Positions 53,817-63,483 of a stretch of DNA of 64,000 nt are shown piece after piece (positions within the stretch are counted from its first letter, which is position 1; each line of letters starts with the position of its first letter). Under the pieces are notes generated by a model, which worked only from the letters and a program-made list of their open reading frames with translations, had not been told where the DNA came from and did not search any database. Both the position numbers and the translations under genes were made by a program. The stretch lies in NCBI GenBank assembly GCA_934309345.1, contig CAKRDD010000003.1, positions 124,001 to 188,000 on the forward strand, read 5' to 3'. This stretch comes from an uncultured Mediterraneibacter sp. (GTDB lineage: Bacteria > Bacillota > Clostridia > Lachnospirales > Lachnospiraceae).

Positions 53817-54211
53817 ATACGCTTTTTCTTTAAATTGTTTCAAATCTTAGTATAATTATCATGTATAGTTTACTCTTTTCAAATATTTCTGTCAATGTAT
53901 ATACGTTCATTTTATATATTTATACAATCTCTTAGCAAAAAAAGTCGAAAAATAGACACTTTCGTCATTTTAATCTCTTTTTTTGAATGATTTTTATCTA
54001 TTCGCCGTCAAATTTATGGTCAATTGTCAGTCAATTTACAATCTAGCAGATCTGAAAATCAAAAATATTTATTTCATTTTATCTAATTCATTTCGCATCT
54101 TTACGAACGCATGTATCTAAAAAATAATCACAATTATAAATTTTACAACATTTATTTACCGTCAAAATTATGGTCAACGTTCTGACAGCCCTTGATTTAT
54201 AAGGCTTTTTC

Positions 54212-54248
54212 AAAAATTTCGTAGAGTAATGTACTCTACGAAATTTTT
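54212..54248. repeat. Palindrome, right copy with extended arms
   Basis: The shared 11-bp arms are extended to 17 bp by AAAAAT/ATTTTT. It ends about eight bases before the ribosome site of the AP2 gene, so it could control it or be an end of a small element. Confidence 0.85.
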
Positions 54249-54266
54249 CGAAAAGGAAGAGGACTT

Positions 54267-54821
54267 ATGGGAAGAAGACCAACAGATCTGTCAGGAAGAA
54301 AGTTTGGCATGTTGACAGCCAAGTATGCGACAGAGAAAAGAGATAAACGGGGTTCTGTTTATTGGCATTGTGTCTGTGATTGCGGAAATGAAGTCGATGT
54401 GACGGCAGCAGGTCTTGTGCATGGGAATTATCAGAGCTGCGGTTGTTTACAGAAGAAAAATCGTCATGAAATTGCACAGAGAAGACATCTCGTAGACGGA
54501 ACATGTGTTGAAGTACTAGAAAAGAGAAAAAGCAGAAAAGACAACATGAGTGGTTTCCGAGGCGTTTTCCAGTTGAAGAATTGTAATCGGTATCGTGTGG
54601 ATATCGGATTCAAGGGAAAACGCTATTATGTTGGTCTTTTCGACAATTATGACGAAGCGGTGCAGGCAAGACTTGCGGCGGAGAATCTGATCCACAATGG
54701 TTTCATTCAGAAATGGAAGGAATGGAATGAGAAGGAGAAGGAAGATCCAGAGTGGGGGGAGAAGCATCCGCTTGTTTTTGATGTGAAAAAAGAGGATGGG
54801 GAGATTCGAGTGAAGGTTTGA
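54267..54821 (+). CDS. AP2/ERF-type DNA-binding protein
   Basis: 184 residues after GGAAGAGG. The N-terminal 60 residues form a small cysteine module, DLSGRKFGMLTAKYATEK with CVCDCGN and SCGCLQ (four cysteines, likely zinc-bound). Residues about 90-135 carry an AP2 domain: SGFRGVFQLKNCNRYRVDIG, YYVGLFDNYDEAVQARLAAE. Such proteins in bacteria and phages derive from homing HNH endonucleases, but no HNH catalytic motif is seen here. It probably binds specific DNA; the neighbouring palindromes are candidate sites. No partner gene nearby. Confidence 0.8.
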   Translation: MGRRPTDLSGRKFGMLTAKYATEKRDKRGSVYWHCVCDCGNEVDVTAAGLVHGNYQSCGCLQKKNRHEIAQRRHLVDGTCVEVLEKRKSRKDNMSGFRGVFQLKNCNRYRVDIGFKGKRYYVGLFDNYDEAVQARLAAENLIHNGFIQKWKEWNEKEKEDPEWGEKHPLVFDVKKEDGEIRVKV

Positions 54822-54835
54822 AAAAAAGAGGAGAT

Positions 54836-54934
54836 AAGATTAATGCACCGAGAGGGTATAACAGCATCGGAGAATACTTAGCTGACTGTGGAATCGATGC
54901 ACAGTGGCTTTATGAAAATGAAATACTATCTTGA
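54836..54934 (+). pseudogene. 3' remnant of an unidentified protein gene
   Basis: The frame reads INAPRGYNSIGEYLADCG, then IDAQWLYENEILS and a stop at 54932-54934. It has protein-like composition but no start or upstream portion, and it abuts the end of the AP2 gene. It looks like the tail left behind by a deletion or insertion. Family not recognised. Confidence 0.45.
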
Positions 54935-54996
54935 AACACAAGATATGTAAAAAAATAGGAATGTGGGTCCTAAGAGGACCGGAGGGAGTAAATAAC

Positions 54997-56244
54997 ATGA
55001 AGAATTACAAAATAGCTGTTGCAGGTACTGGTTATGTAGGCTTGTCAATTGCAACTTTGTTGAGCCAGAATCATCAGGTAACGGCAGTTGATATTGTTTC
55101 GGAGAAAGTTGAGATGATCAACAAACGCAAGTCTCCAATTCAGGATGATTATATTGAAAAATACCTTGCAGAAAAAGAACTTAATCTGACTGCAACGCTA
55201 GATGCAAAAACCGCATATACTGATGCAGATTTTGTTGTTATTGCCGCACCTACTAACTACGATAGCCATAATCAGCATTTCGATACATCTGCAGTTGAAG
55301 CTGTGATTAAGCTGGTTATGGAATATAACCCGAAAGCTATTATGGTTATTAAGTCCACAATTCCTGTAGGTTATACAGCATCGGTGCGTGAGAAGTTCAA
55401 AAGTAAGAACATTATCTTTAGTCCAGAATTTTTAAGAGAGAGCAAGGCACTGTATGACAATCTTTATCCTTCGCGTATCATCGTTGGTACTGATTTACAG
55501 GATAAAAGATTAGTTGAAGCAGCACAAGAGTTTGCAGGTCTGTTGCAGGAAGGCGCAATAAAGGAGAATATTGATACTTTATTCATGGGTTTCACCGAGG
55601 CGGAGGCAGTTAAGCTATTTGCTAATACATATCTAGCATTGCGTGTGGCTTACTTCAATGAGTTAGACACCTATGCAGAAAGCAAGGGATTAGACACCCA
55701 GCAAATCATCGATGGCGTTTGCTTGGATCCACGTATCGGTAATCACTATAACAATCCTTCCTTTGGCTATGGTGGATACTGTCTTCCAAAAGATACCAAG
55801 CAGCTGTTAGCTAATTACGCAGATGTGCCAGAGAACCTGATTGAAGCTATTGTTGAGAGTAATAGAACTCGTAAGGATTTCATCGCTGATCGCGTGCTAA
55901 AGATGGCTGGTTACTATGGCTACGATAGGGATAATGAATATGATGAGAAGCAAGAAAAATTTGTAACAATCGGTGTTTATCGTTTGACAATGAAGAGTAA
56001 TAGTGATAACTTCCGCCAAAGTTCTATTCAGGGGGTTATGAAGCGTATCAAGGCGAAAGGCGCAAGAGTGATTATATACGAGCCGACATTGAAGGATGGA
56101 GAAACTTTCTTCGGTTCTGTCGTTGTAAATGATTTGGCTAAATTCAAGAAAATGAGTAACGCTATTATTGCAAACCGATATAGCAAAGATCTTGATGATA
56201 TGAAAGAGAAAGTTTATACACGCGATGTGTTTCGGCGTGACTAA
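54997..56244 (+). CDS. UDP-sugar 6-dehydrogenase
   Basis: 415 residues from the ATG at 54997, eight bases after GGAGGGAG; the longer frame from 54931 overlaps the remnant before it. NAD motif AGTGYVGLSIA, substrate motif FSPEFLRESKALYDN, and catalytic cysteine in GYGGYCLPKDTKQ. It makes UDP-glucuronate (or a related UDP-uronate) for the surface polysaccharide. First gene of the cluster. AT-rich third positions. Confidence 0.92.
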   Translation: MKNYKIAVAGTGYVGLSIATLLSQNHQVTAVDIVSEKVEMINKRKSPIQDDYIEKYLAEKELNLTATLDAKTAYTDADFVVIAAPTNYDSHNQHFDTSAVEAVIKLVMEYNPKAIMVIKSTIPVGYTASVREKFKSKNIIFSPEFLRESKALYDNLYPSRIIVGTDLQDKRLVEAAQEFAGLLQEGAIKENIDTLFMGFTEAEAVKLFANTYLALRVAYFNELDTYAESKGLDTQQIIDGVCLDPRIGNHYNNPSFGYGGYCLPKDTKQLLANYADVPENLIEAIVESNRTRKDFIADRVLKMAGYYGYDRDNEYDEKQEKFVTIGVYRLTMKSNSDNFRQSSIQGVMKRIKAKGARVIIYEPTLKDGETFFGSVVVNDLAKFKKMSNAIIANRYSKDLDDMKEKVYTRDVFRRD

Positions 56245-56300
56245 ATCTAGAATGAAGTTAATGGTGACACAATAGGATGCGAAATAAAGGAGAAGAATAA

Positions 56301-57305
56301 ATGAATTACATAATTTTTGGTGGTTCAGGCTTTATCGGCACTCACTTGATTCATCTGTTGAAGAATGAATGTGCAAAGTCTGACGATAAAATTTACGATC
56401 TTGATATTGTAATGCCTGGAGAAGAGGGAGTTGTTCCGGGAATCGTTGAGAAAAACGATGGTGTAGAGTATATTCGGTTGGATGTGCGAAAACCAATTGA
56501 ATTTTCCTTCAAGCCTACAAAGGATGATGTGATTTTTAATCTGTCTGCGGTACATCGGACTCCAGGACATCCAGATCACGCATACTTTGAAACTAACATT
56601 TACGGTGCAGAGAATGTAACGGCATTTGCCGAGAAGTATGGTATCAGAAAGATTTTGTTTACCAGTTCAATTGCTCCGTATGGTGCAGCGGAAGAACTGA
56701 AGACAGAGAATACGCTAGCTACTCCTAACACACCTTATGGCATTAGTAAGCTAGTAGCTGAGAAAATTCATCAGATTTGGCAAGCTAAAGATTTGAGCAG
56801 AGAACTGACTATCGTTCGCCCAGGCATTGTATACGGCAAAGGTGAGCATGGTAATATGACCCGTCTTTATAATGGTCAGAAAAAACGGTATTTCTTCTAT
56901 GCGGGACGTAAGGATACCGTCAAGGCTTGTATTTATGTGAAAGAACTTGTGCGTTTCTTTAAGTATCGGATGATCGATAATGACTTTCCAGGCGTAGATG
57001 TATATAACTGTACATTTGAACCAGCTTATAACATTGAGCAAATCTGTGAGACCATGCAGAGCGCTACTGGTATGAAACGCCATATTCCACTGGTTCCAGG
57101 CGGATTCTTGATGACTGTAGCAACAATTCTTGGTCCGATTGGAGGAAAGAAGGTCGGTATTCACCCAGCACGAGTAAAAAAACTTATGGTGAGCACGAAT
57201 ATATGCGGTAAAAAGTTGGCTGATTGTGGGTACAAATTCCATTACAGTTTTAAAGATACCTTCAAGGATTGGTATGAAGATTGTAATGGAAAAGGACTTT
57301 TTTAA
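56301..57305 (+). CDS. NAD-dependent epimerase/dehydratase
   Basis: 334 residues of the extended SDR family: GGSGFIGTHLIHL nucleotide-binding start, SSIAPYG with the serine, and YGISK with the catalytic Tyr-Lys pair. Follows a UDP-sugar dehydrogenase, so it may epimerise or decarboxylate a UDP-uronate, but the exact reaction cannot be told. AAGGAGAA before the ATG. Confidence 0.88.
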   Translation: MNYIIFGGSGFIGTHLIHLLKNECAKSDDKIYDLDIVMPGEEGVVPGIVEKNDGVEYIRLDVRKPIEFSFKPTKDDVIFNLSAVHRTPGHPDHAYFETNIYGAENVTAFAEKYGIRKILFTSSIAPYGAAEELKTENTLATPNTPYGISKLVAEKIHQIWQAKDLSRELTIVRPGIVYGKGEHGNMTRLYNGQKKRYFFYAGRKDTVKACIYVKELVRFFKYRMIDNDFPGVDVYNCTFEPAYNIEQICETMQSATGMKRHIPLVPGGFLMTVATILGPIGGKKVGIHPARVKKLMVSTNICGKKLADCGYKFHYSFKDTFKDWYEDCNGKGLF

Positions 57306-57317
57306 GGAGAATATAGA

Positions 57318-58214
57318 ATGAAGGGCATTATTTTAGCAGGAGGATCTGGCACGCGCCTGTATCCATTAACAAAAGTTACGAGCAAGCAGTTATTGCCGAT
57401 TTACGATAAACCAATGATTTATTATCCGATGTCAGTGCTGATGAATGCAGGAATCCGTGATATTTTGATAATTTCTACACCACAGGATACTCCACGTTTT
57501 GAGAATTTGTTGGGTAATGGTCACCAATTTGGTGTGAATTTAACTTATGCTGTGCAGCCTTCTCCAGATGGACTGGCACAGGCTTTTATCATTGGTGCTG
57601 AATTTATTGGTGATCATTCAGTGGCAATGGTGTTGGGAGACAACATTTTTGCTGGTCACGGTTTGAAAAAAAGATTGACTGCTGCAGTAGAAAACGCAGA
57701 AAGTGGAAAGGGTGCAACAGTATTTGGTTACTATGTAGATGATCCGGAACGTTTTGGTATTGTGGAGTTTGATAAGAATGGTAAAGCAGTTTCTATCGAG
57801 GAAAAGCCAGAGCGTCCAAAGAGCAATTACTGTGTAACAGGATTGTACTTCTATGATAATCGTGTGGTCAATTTCGCAAAGGATTTGAAGCCGTCTGCTC
57901 GTGGCGAATTGGAAATTACTGACTTGAACCGTATTTATCTGGAAAAAGGTTCTCTAAATGTGGAACTGCTTGGTCAAGGATTTACTTGGTTGGACACAGG
58001 TACACATGAGAGTTTGGTGGATGCTACTAACTTTGTGAAGACGGTGGAACAACACCAACATCGTAAGATTGCTTGTTTAGAAGAAATTGCATATCTGAAC
58101 GGCTGGATCAACAGGAGTGAGTTGATGGAAGTCTATGAGGCCATGAAGAAGAATCAGTATGGTCAGTATCTGAAGGATGTTATGGAAGGTAAGTATCAGG
58201 AGCATCTGTATTAA
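57318..58214 (+). CDS. rfbA: Glucose-1-phosphate thymidylyltransferase
   Basis: 298 residues, standard. GGSGTRLYPLTKVTSKQLLP is the nucleotidyltransferase signature, YDKPMIYYPMS and LGDNIFAGHGL follow. First step of dTDP-L-rhamnose synthesis. It starts 13 bases after the epimerase gene. Confidence 0.96.
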   Translation: MKGIILAGGSGTRLYPLTKVTSKQLLPIYDKPMIYYPMSVLMNAGIRDILIISTPQDTPRFENLLGNGHQFGVNLTYAVQPSPDGLAQAFIIGAEFIGDHSVAMVLGDNIFAGHGLKKRLTAAVENAESGKGATVFGYYVDDPERFGIVEFDKNGKAVSIEEKPERPKSNYCVTGLYFYDNRVVNFAKDLKPSARGELEITDLNRIYLEKGSLNVELLGQGFTWLDTGTHESLVDATNFVKTVEQHQHRKIACLEEIAYLNGWINRSELMEVYEAMKKNQYGQYLKDVMEGKYQEHLY

Positions 58215-58252
58215 TAAGGTAAAGAATAGAGGAGAATAGAGGAGAATAGATT

Positions 58253-59272
58253 ATGAATATTATTGTTACTGGCGGAGCTGGGTTTATTGGTAGTAATTTT
58301 GTGTTTCACATGTTGGAAAAATATCCGGATTACCGGATTATCTGTTTGGACAAGCTGACCTATGCGGGGAATATGTCCACATTGGCTCCTGTTATGGATA
58401 ATCCGAAATTCCGCTTCGTGAAAGCAGACATTTGCGACCGTGAAGCAATGGATAAGCTGTTTGAAGAAGAGCATCCGGATATTGTGGTCAACTTTGCAGC
58501 AGAGTCTCATGTTGACCGATCAATCGAGGATCCAGGTATCTTTCTTCAGACTAACATTATCGGTACAAGTGTGTTGATGGACGCTTGTCGCAAGTATGGC
58601 ATCCAGCGTTATCATCAGGTATCTACGGATGAGGTCTACGGTGACCTTCCACTGGATCGTCCTGACCTGTTTTTCACCGAAGAAACTCCAATCCACACCA
58701 GTTCTCCGTACAGCAGCTCCAAGGCTGCTGCTGACCTGCTGGTTTTGGCTTATCACCGTACTTACGGCCTGCCTGTGACGATTTCTCGTTGCTCCAACAA
58801 CTATGGTCCATATCACTTCCCAGAGAAGCTGATTCCGCTGATGATCGCCAATGCACTGGCAGACAAGTCACTGCCTGTTTACGGCGAGGGTCTGAACGTC
58901 CGTGATTGGTTGTATGTGGAAGACCACTGTAAGGCTATTGACCTGATTATCCACAAGGGGCGTGTGGGCGAAGTCTACAATGTTGGCGGTCACAACGAGA
59001 AGCAGAACATCGAGATCGTGAAGATCATCTGCAAGGAGTTGGACAAGCCGGAGAGCCTGATTACCCATGTTGGCGACCGTAAAGGTCACGATATGCGTTA
59101 TGCCATCGACCCGACCAAGATCCACAATGAGCTGGGTTGGTTGCCAGAGACCAAGTTTGAGGACGGCATCAAGAAGACTATTCAGTGGTATCTTGATAAC
59201 CGTGAGTGGTGGGAAACCATTATCAGCGGCGAGTATCGGAACTATTACGAGAAAATGTACAGCAACCGCTAA
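58253..59272 (+). CDS. rfbB: dTDP-glucose 4,6-dehydratase
   Basis: 339 residues. TGGAGFIGSNF for NAD, STDEVYGDL with the acid-base Asp-Glu pair, and YSSSKAAADLL with Tyr-Lys. Second rhamnose step. The ribosome site is duplicated in tandem (GGAGAATAGA twice at 58231-58250). From about 58600 the codons become richer in C and G at third positions than in the preceding genes. Confidence 0.96.
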   Translation: MNIIVTGGAGFIGSNFVFHMLEKYPDYRIICLDKLTYAGNMSTLAPVMDNPKFRFVKADICDREAMDKLFEEEHPDIVVNFAAESHVDRSIEDPGIFLQTNIIGTSVLMDACRKYGIQRYHQVSTDEVYGDLPLDRPDLFFTEETPIHTSSPYSSSKAAADLLVLAYHRTYGLPVTISRCSNNYGPYHFPEKLIPLMIANALADKSLPVYGEGLNVRDWLYVEDHCKAIDLIIHKGRVGEVYNVGGHNEKQNIEIVKIICKELDKPESLITHVGDRKGHDMRYAIDPTKIHNELGWLPETKFEDGIKKTIQWYLDNREWWETIISGEYRNYYEKMYSNR

Positions 59273-59286
59273 TAGGAGGAAAGAGC

Positions 59287-60201
59287 TTGAAGTTTTTTGT
59301 AACAGGCGTTGGCGGTCAGTTGGGTCATGATGTGATGAACGAACTGCTGAAGCGTGGTCATGAAGGTGTAGGTTCTGATATTCAGAAAAACTACAGCGGT
59401 GTGGCTAATGGTTCTGCGGTAACAAAAGCATCGTATGTTGCTTTGGACATTACTGATAAAGACGCTGTTGAGAAAGTAATTACAGAAGTAAATCCTAATG
59501 CTGTGATCCATTGCGCAGCATGGACAGCAGTGGATATGGCAGAGGATGACGATAAAGTAGCAAAAGTCCGTGCTATCAATGCTGGCGGCACCCAGAATAT
59601 TGCAGATGTCTGCAAGAAGCTGGACTGCAAGATGACCTATATCAGCACGGATTATGTGTTTGATGGTCAGGGCACAGAACCTTGGCAGCCAGACTGCACG
59701 GATTATAAGCCTTTGAATGTGTACGGTCAGACAAAACTGGAAGGTGAGCTGGCAGTCAGTCAGACTCTGGAAAAGTATTTTATTGTCCGCATTGCATGGG
59801 TGTTCGGGCTGAATGGTAAAAACTTCATCAAGACCATGCTGAATGTCGGTAAGACACACGACACTGTTCGTGTGGTCAATGACCAGATTGGTACACCGAC
59901 TTATACATACGATCTGGCTCGACTGCTTGTCGATATGAATGAGACTGAGAAGTACGGCTATTACCATGCGACTAACGAGGGGGGCTATATTAGCTGGTAC
60001 GATTTTACAAAGGAAATTTACCGTCAGGCTGGTTACAAGACTGAGGTGATTCCGGTAAGTACAGAAGAATACGGTCTTAGTAAGGCTGCTCGTCCTTTCA
60101 ATAGTCGTCTGGATAAGAGCAAGCTGGTGGAATCAGACTTTACTCCACTTCCGACCTGGCAGGATGCACTGAGCCGCTATTTGAAAGAGATCGAACAGTA
60201 A
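59287..60201 (+). CDS. rfbD: dTDP-4-dehydrorhamnose reductase
   Basis: 304 residues from a TTG at 59287, seven bases after AGGAGG; the frame extending to 59206 overlaps rfbB and was not used. TGVGGQLGHDVM, STDYVFDGQG, and YGQTKLEGE. Last step of the pathway, reducing the 4-keto group. Same higher third-position GC as rfbB. Confidence 0.95.
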   Translation: MKFFVTGVGGQLGHDVMNELLKRGHEGVGSDIQKNYSGVANGSAVTKASYVALDITDKDAVEKVITEVNPNAVIHCAAWTAVDMAEDDDKVAKVRAINAGGTQNIADVCKKLDCKMTYISTDYVFDGQGTEPWQPDCTDYKPLNVYGQTKLEGELAVSQTLEKYFIVRIAWVFGLNGKNFIKTMLNVGKTHDTVRVVNDQIGTPTYTYDLARLLVDMNETEKYGYYHATNEGGYISWYDFTKEIYRQAGYKTEVIPVSTEEYGLSKAARPFNSRLDKSKLVESDFTPLPTWQDALSRYLKEIEQ

Positions 60202-60215
60202 GAGGAGATAGAAAA

Positions 60216-60824
60216 ATGGGACAGATTAAAGTTCAGAAAAATGTAGGAGGCATCGAGGGACTTTGTGTCATTGAGCCAGCTGTTCACGGCGACGCCCGTG
60301 GCTATTTCATGGAAACCTACAACGAAAAAGATATGAAGGAAGCTGGCATTGACATCCACTTTGTGCAGGATAATCAGTCCATGTCCACAAAAGGTGTGTT
60401 GCGTGGTCTGCATTTTCAGAAGCAGTATCCACAGTGCAAGCTGGTGCGCGCTGTGCGCGGAACGGTGTTTGATGTTGCAGTTGACTTGAGAAGCGATTCT
60501 AAGAGTTATGGCAAGTGGTATGGTGTTACGCTGTCTGCCGAGAATAAGAAACAATTTCTCATTCCGGAAGGATTTGCACACGGTTTTCTAGTTTTGAGTG
60601 ATGAAGCAGAGTTCTGCTACAAAGTTAATGACTTTTGGCATCCGAATGATGAAGGCGGCATGGCGTGGAACGATCCAAAGATTGGTATTAAGTGGCCCAA
60701 ATTGAAAGGTGAGTACAAAGGCAATGCAAGTTCAGAAGGCTACTCATTGGAAGATGGTACAGTTCTAAACTTGAGTGACAAGGATCAAAAGTGGTTAGGA
60801 TTGAAAGATACTTTTAAGTTCTGA
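60216..60824 (+). CDS. rfbC: dTDP-4-dehydrorhamnose 3,5-epimerase
   Basis: 202 residues, jelly-roll cupin. DARGYFMETYNE, GVLRGLHFQ with the catalytic His, and FAHGFLVLSDEAEFCYK. Third step of the pathway. It completes the rfbA-B-D-C set. Confidence 0.96.
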   Translation: MGQIKVQKNVGGIEGLCVIEPAVHGDARGYFMETYNEKDMKEAGIDIHFVQDNQSMSTKGVLRGLHFQKQYPQCKLVRAVRGTVFDVAVDLRSDSKSYGKWYGVTLSAENKKQFLIPEGFAHGFLVLSDEAEFCYKVNDFWHPNDEGGMAWNDPKIGIKWPKLKGEYKGNASSEGYSLEDGTVLNLSDKDQKWLGLKDTFKF

Positions 60825-60837
60825 AAGGAAAAATGAT

Positions 60838-61677
60838 ATGAGAATTTTAGTGACAGGTGCAAATGGTTATCTTGGACAGGGTGTTGTAAAAGCACTTTTG
60901 GATAATGGACATGATGTTGTGGCTGCCGATTTTAAGACCACTTATGTAGATGACCGAGCAGAAAAGGTGGATTGTGACTTGTTTTCAGTAGAAGAACCAT
61001 ATATATACTTTGGAAAACCAGATGTTCTTCTTCATTTAGCGTGGAGAGATGGATTTATCCATTACTCAGAAAATCATATTGCAGATTTGCCGAAACATTA
61101 CCATTTCTTAGAAAAAATGGTTGATTCTAATATCGATAAGATTAGTGTCATGGGGACAATGCACGAAATAGGTTTTTTTGAAGGCAGTATTAATGAAAAC
61201 ACGCCTTGTCATCCGATGAGTCTTTATGGTATTGGTAAGGATGCTCTTCGTAACTGTGTAGCAATGATGACTAATGGTAAGCATACGAACTGGCAATGGT
61301 TACGTGGGTACTACATCGTGGGACATTCAGAGTTTGGCTGCTCAATTTTTTCGAAAATTACAGCAGCAGAAAAAGAGGGCAAAAGGGAATTTCCGTTCAC
61401 AAATGGTCAAAATCAGTTTGATTTTATTGATTATGATGATTTTTGTGAACAAGTTGCAGCAGCTGTCGGTCAGGACAAAATCAATGGAATTATTAATATT
61501 TGTTCTGGAAAACCAGAAAAGCTGGCTGATCGTGTAGAACGATTTATTAAAGAAAATGGGTATGGAATACGTTTAAAGTATGGTGCATTCCCAGACAGAC
61601 CTTATGATTCTAAAGCAGTGTGGGGGAATAGTAATAAAATAGTGCAGATTATGAACGAGAAAAATTATAAGTCATGA
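60838..61677 (+). CDS. NAD(P)-dependent sugar epimerase/reductase
   Basis: 279 residues, extended SDR: VTGANGYLGQGVVKALL start, then LHLAWRDGF and YGIGKDALRN, with Tyr-Lys in the family spacing. It could make an additional deoxy- or epimerised sugar for the polysaccharide. Composition is AT-rich again, unlike rfbB/D. Confidence 0.82.
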   Translation: MRILVTGANGYLGQGVVKALLDNGHDVVAADFKTTYVDDRAEKVDCDLFSVEEPYIYFGKPDVLLHLAWRDGFIHYSENHIADLPKHYHFLEKMVDSNIDKISVMGTMHEIGFFEGSINENTPCHPMSLYGIGKDALRNCVAMMTNGKHTNWQWLRGYYIVGHSEFGCSIFSKITAAEKEGKREFPFTNGQNQFDFIDYDDFCEQVAAAVGQDKINGIINICSGKPEKLADRVERFIKENGYGIRLKYGAFPDRPYDSKAVWGNSNKIVQIMNEKNYKS

Positions 61678-61712
61678 GTACAATATAATATATAGTTGGA
61701 AAGGAAAGTAAT

Positions 61713-62708
61713 GTGGAAAAACAAAGAATGATGCTTATTGCACCGTTATTCTTTAACTATTATAAAGAAATGATAGCAGAGGCAGAAAATCTAGGTTACC
61801 AAGTCGATTATATTTGCGATGCTGCAAGTAATTCGAATTTGTCAAAAGCAATTGGGAGAATCAACAAGCGATTGATAAAACAAAGTACAAAAAAATATTT
61901 TTCAGAGAGTGTGATACCTCAAATTACAGGGAAAGTTTATGATGTTGTACTTCTTGTGGCAGGAATGACCTGTGTATTTGATGGTGATATGATGAAAAGG
62001 ATTAGAGAAATGAATCCGCAGGCAAAATTTGTTATGTATCAGTGGGATTCTGAGGAAAATCTTCCTTATTCAACAAAAATCCATCCATATTTTGATGAAT
62101 TATATTCATTTGATTTGAATGATTGTGCACGTTCGAAGAAATATATATTTCTTCCGCTTTTTTATACGAGGGATTATGAAAAAATTGGCATGGAACAAGT
62201 TTCAAATTTTATCTATGATTGTTCATATGTCGGAACGGCTCATCCGCAAAAATATGAAGATATTAATAAGATTTCGACAACATTGAAGAAGATCATGCCA
62301 AGGCAGTATATTTATCATTATATGCCATCTTTTTTAAAGTATATATATCATAAGATGTTTGCTAAGGAATTTCGACATGCAAAACGCAAAGAGTTTATGA
62401 CAGAAAAATTGGATACAGATCAAATGATGCATATATTTGAAAAATCTAAGTGCATATTGGATGCACCACAAGCAGGACAGAGTGGATTGACAATTCGTAG
62501 TATTGAATGTCTCGGAGCAAAGCGGAAACTTATAACATCAAATGCTGATATTAAAAAATATGATTTTTACAACCCTTCCAATGTTTTAGTGTTTGATGGA
62601 AAGATTGATCCTGAAGATATATTCTTCAAAAGTGAATATGAGGAACTTGATACTGCAATCTATAAAAAATACTCGTTAAGAGAATGGCTGAAAGTGATGC
62701 TTAAGTAA
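61713..62708 (+). CDS. Glycosyltransferase-like protein (CgeB-type)
   Basis: 331 residues from a GTG start after AAAGGAAAG; an ATG two bases earlier is out of frame and stops after six codons. MMLIAPLFFNYYKEMIAEAENLG looks like an alpha/beta nucleotide-sugar domain and QAGQSGLTIRSIECLGAKRKLIT resembles the donor-site region of GT-B enzymes of the CgeB/polysaccharide class. Donor and acceptor unknown. Confidence 0.68.
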   Translation: MEKQRMMLIAPLFFNYYKEMIAEAENLGYQVDYICDAASNSNLSKAIGRINKRLIKQSTKKYFSESVIPQITGKVYDVVLLVAGMTCVFDGDMMKRIREMNPQAKFVMYQWDSEENLPYSTKIHPYFDELYSFDLNDCARSKKYIFLPLFYTRDYEKIGMEQVSNFIYDCSYVGTAHPQKYEDINKISTTLKKIMPRQYIYHYMPSFLKYIYHKMFAKEFRHAKRKEFMTEKLDTDQMMHIFEKSKCILDAPQAGQSGLTIRSIECLGAKRKLITSNADIKKYDFYNPSNVLVFDGKIDPEDIFFKSEYEELDTAIYKKYSLREWLKVMLK

Positions 62709-62742
62709 GTCAGCCAACGTAGAAGAAAGGATAAAGAATATC

Positions 62743-63471
62743 ATGATATCAGTTTGTATGGCGACTTATAACGGTGAAAAGTATATAAAAGAGCAACTGA
62801 ATTCGATTTTAAAACAACTTAGCAAGACTGATGAAATCATAATTTCTGACGATGGGTCAAAAGATGGTACGAAAGCTGTCATTGATTCAATTGACGATGA
62901 GCGAATTCGATTTATTGAAAATCATGGAACCCATGGATTTACCCATAATTTTGAAAATGCACTTCGGCATGCAAAAGGTGATTATATTTTTCTATCAGAT
63001 CAAGATGACATTTGGATGGATAACAAAGTAGCTATTATAATGGAGGAACTTGAAACGTATGATTTTGTTACCCATGATTGTATTACAGTGGATGCACAGA
63101 TGCAAGTGATATCAGAATCAAGGTTTAAAGATTTCAATGTGAGACCTGGATTCGTTAATCATTTAATTAAGTCACGGTATTTGGGATGCTGTATGGCATT
63201 TAACCGAAAAGTAATGGATGTTGTACTTCCATTTCCCAAAAATGATTTTCTTGTCGAGCATGATATTTGGATTGCAGCAGTTGCTTTTTTGTATTTCAAA
63301 GCAGAAGTACTGAGAATACCGCTGATTTATTATAGAAGACATGGAAATAACGTCTCGGATGGTGGCTTCACAAAAGGGTATTCTGCAAAAGTGAAGTTAG
63401 AGAAGAGGGGATATCGTCTTTTAAAGTTATTAAAGGCATATCCTAGAGTGCATAGAGCAAATAGGTGTTAA
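62743..63471 (+). CDS. Family 2 glycosyltransferase
   Basis: 242 residues, GT-A fold. SVCMATYNGEKYIKEQLNSI, ISDDGSKDGT (first metal-binding Asp pair) and FLSDQDDIWMDNK (DxD-like). No membrane helix. It adds one sugar in the repeat unit; its specificity is not predictable. The rhamnosyltransferase-like DQDDIW motif fits rhamnose use. Confidence 0.88.
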   Translation: MISVCMATYNGEKYIKEQLNSILKQLSKTDEIIISDDGSKDGTKAVIDSIDDERIRFIENHGTHGFTHNFENALRHAKGDYIFLSDQDDIWMDNKVAIIMEELETYDFVTHDCITVDAQMQVISESRFKDFNVRPGFVNHLIKSRYLGCCMAFNRKVMDVVLPFPKNDFLVEHDIWIAAVAFLYFKAEVLRIPLIYYRRHGNNVSDGGFTKGYSAKVKLEKRGYRLLKLLKAYPRVHRANRC

Positions 63472-63483
63472 AGGTGAAAAATA

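Larger units (their letters stand above)
53736..54266. other. AT-rich non-coding spacer flanked by matching palindromes
   Basis: About 530 bases with no open frame of note and stops in all frames. Contains the palindromes at 53792 and 54212 and a near-identical 19-base direct repeat, CCGTCAAATTTATGGTCAA at 54005-54023 and its one-base variant at 54159-54177. It marks the border between housekeeping synteny and the accessory polysaccharide region. Confidence 0.6.

Noticed and set aside
53736..54266. Possible CRISPR or origin because of repeats in AT-rich DNA
   Set aside because: Only two palindromes and two direct repeats, unevenly spaced; no DnaA-box cluster or spacer array.
59206..59286. 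Upstream extension of rfbD
   Set aside because: It overlaps the end of rfbB; the TTG at 59287 has an ideal AGGAGG.
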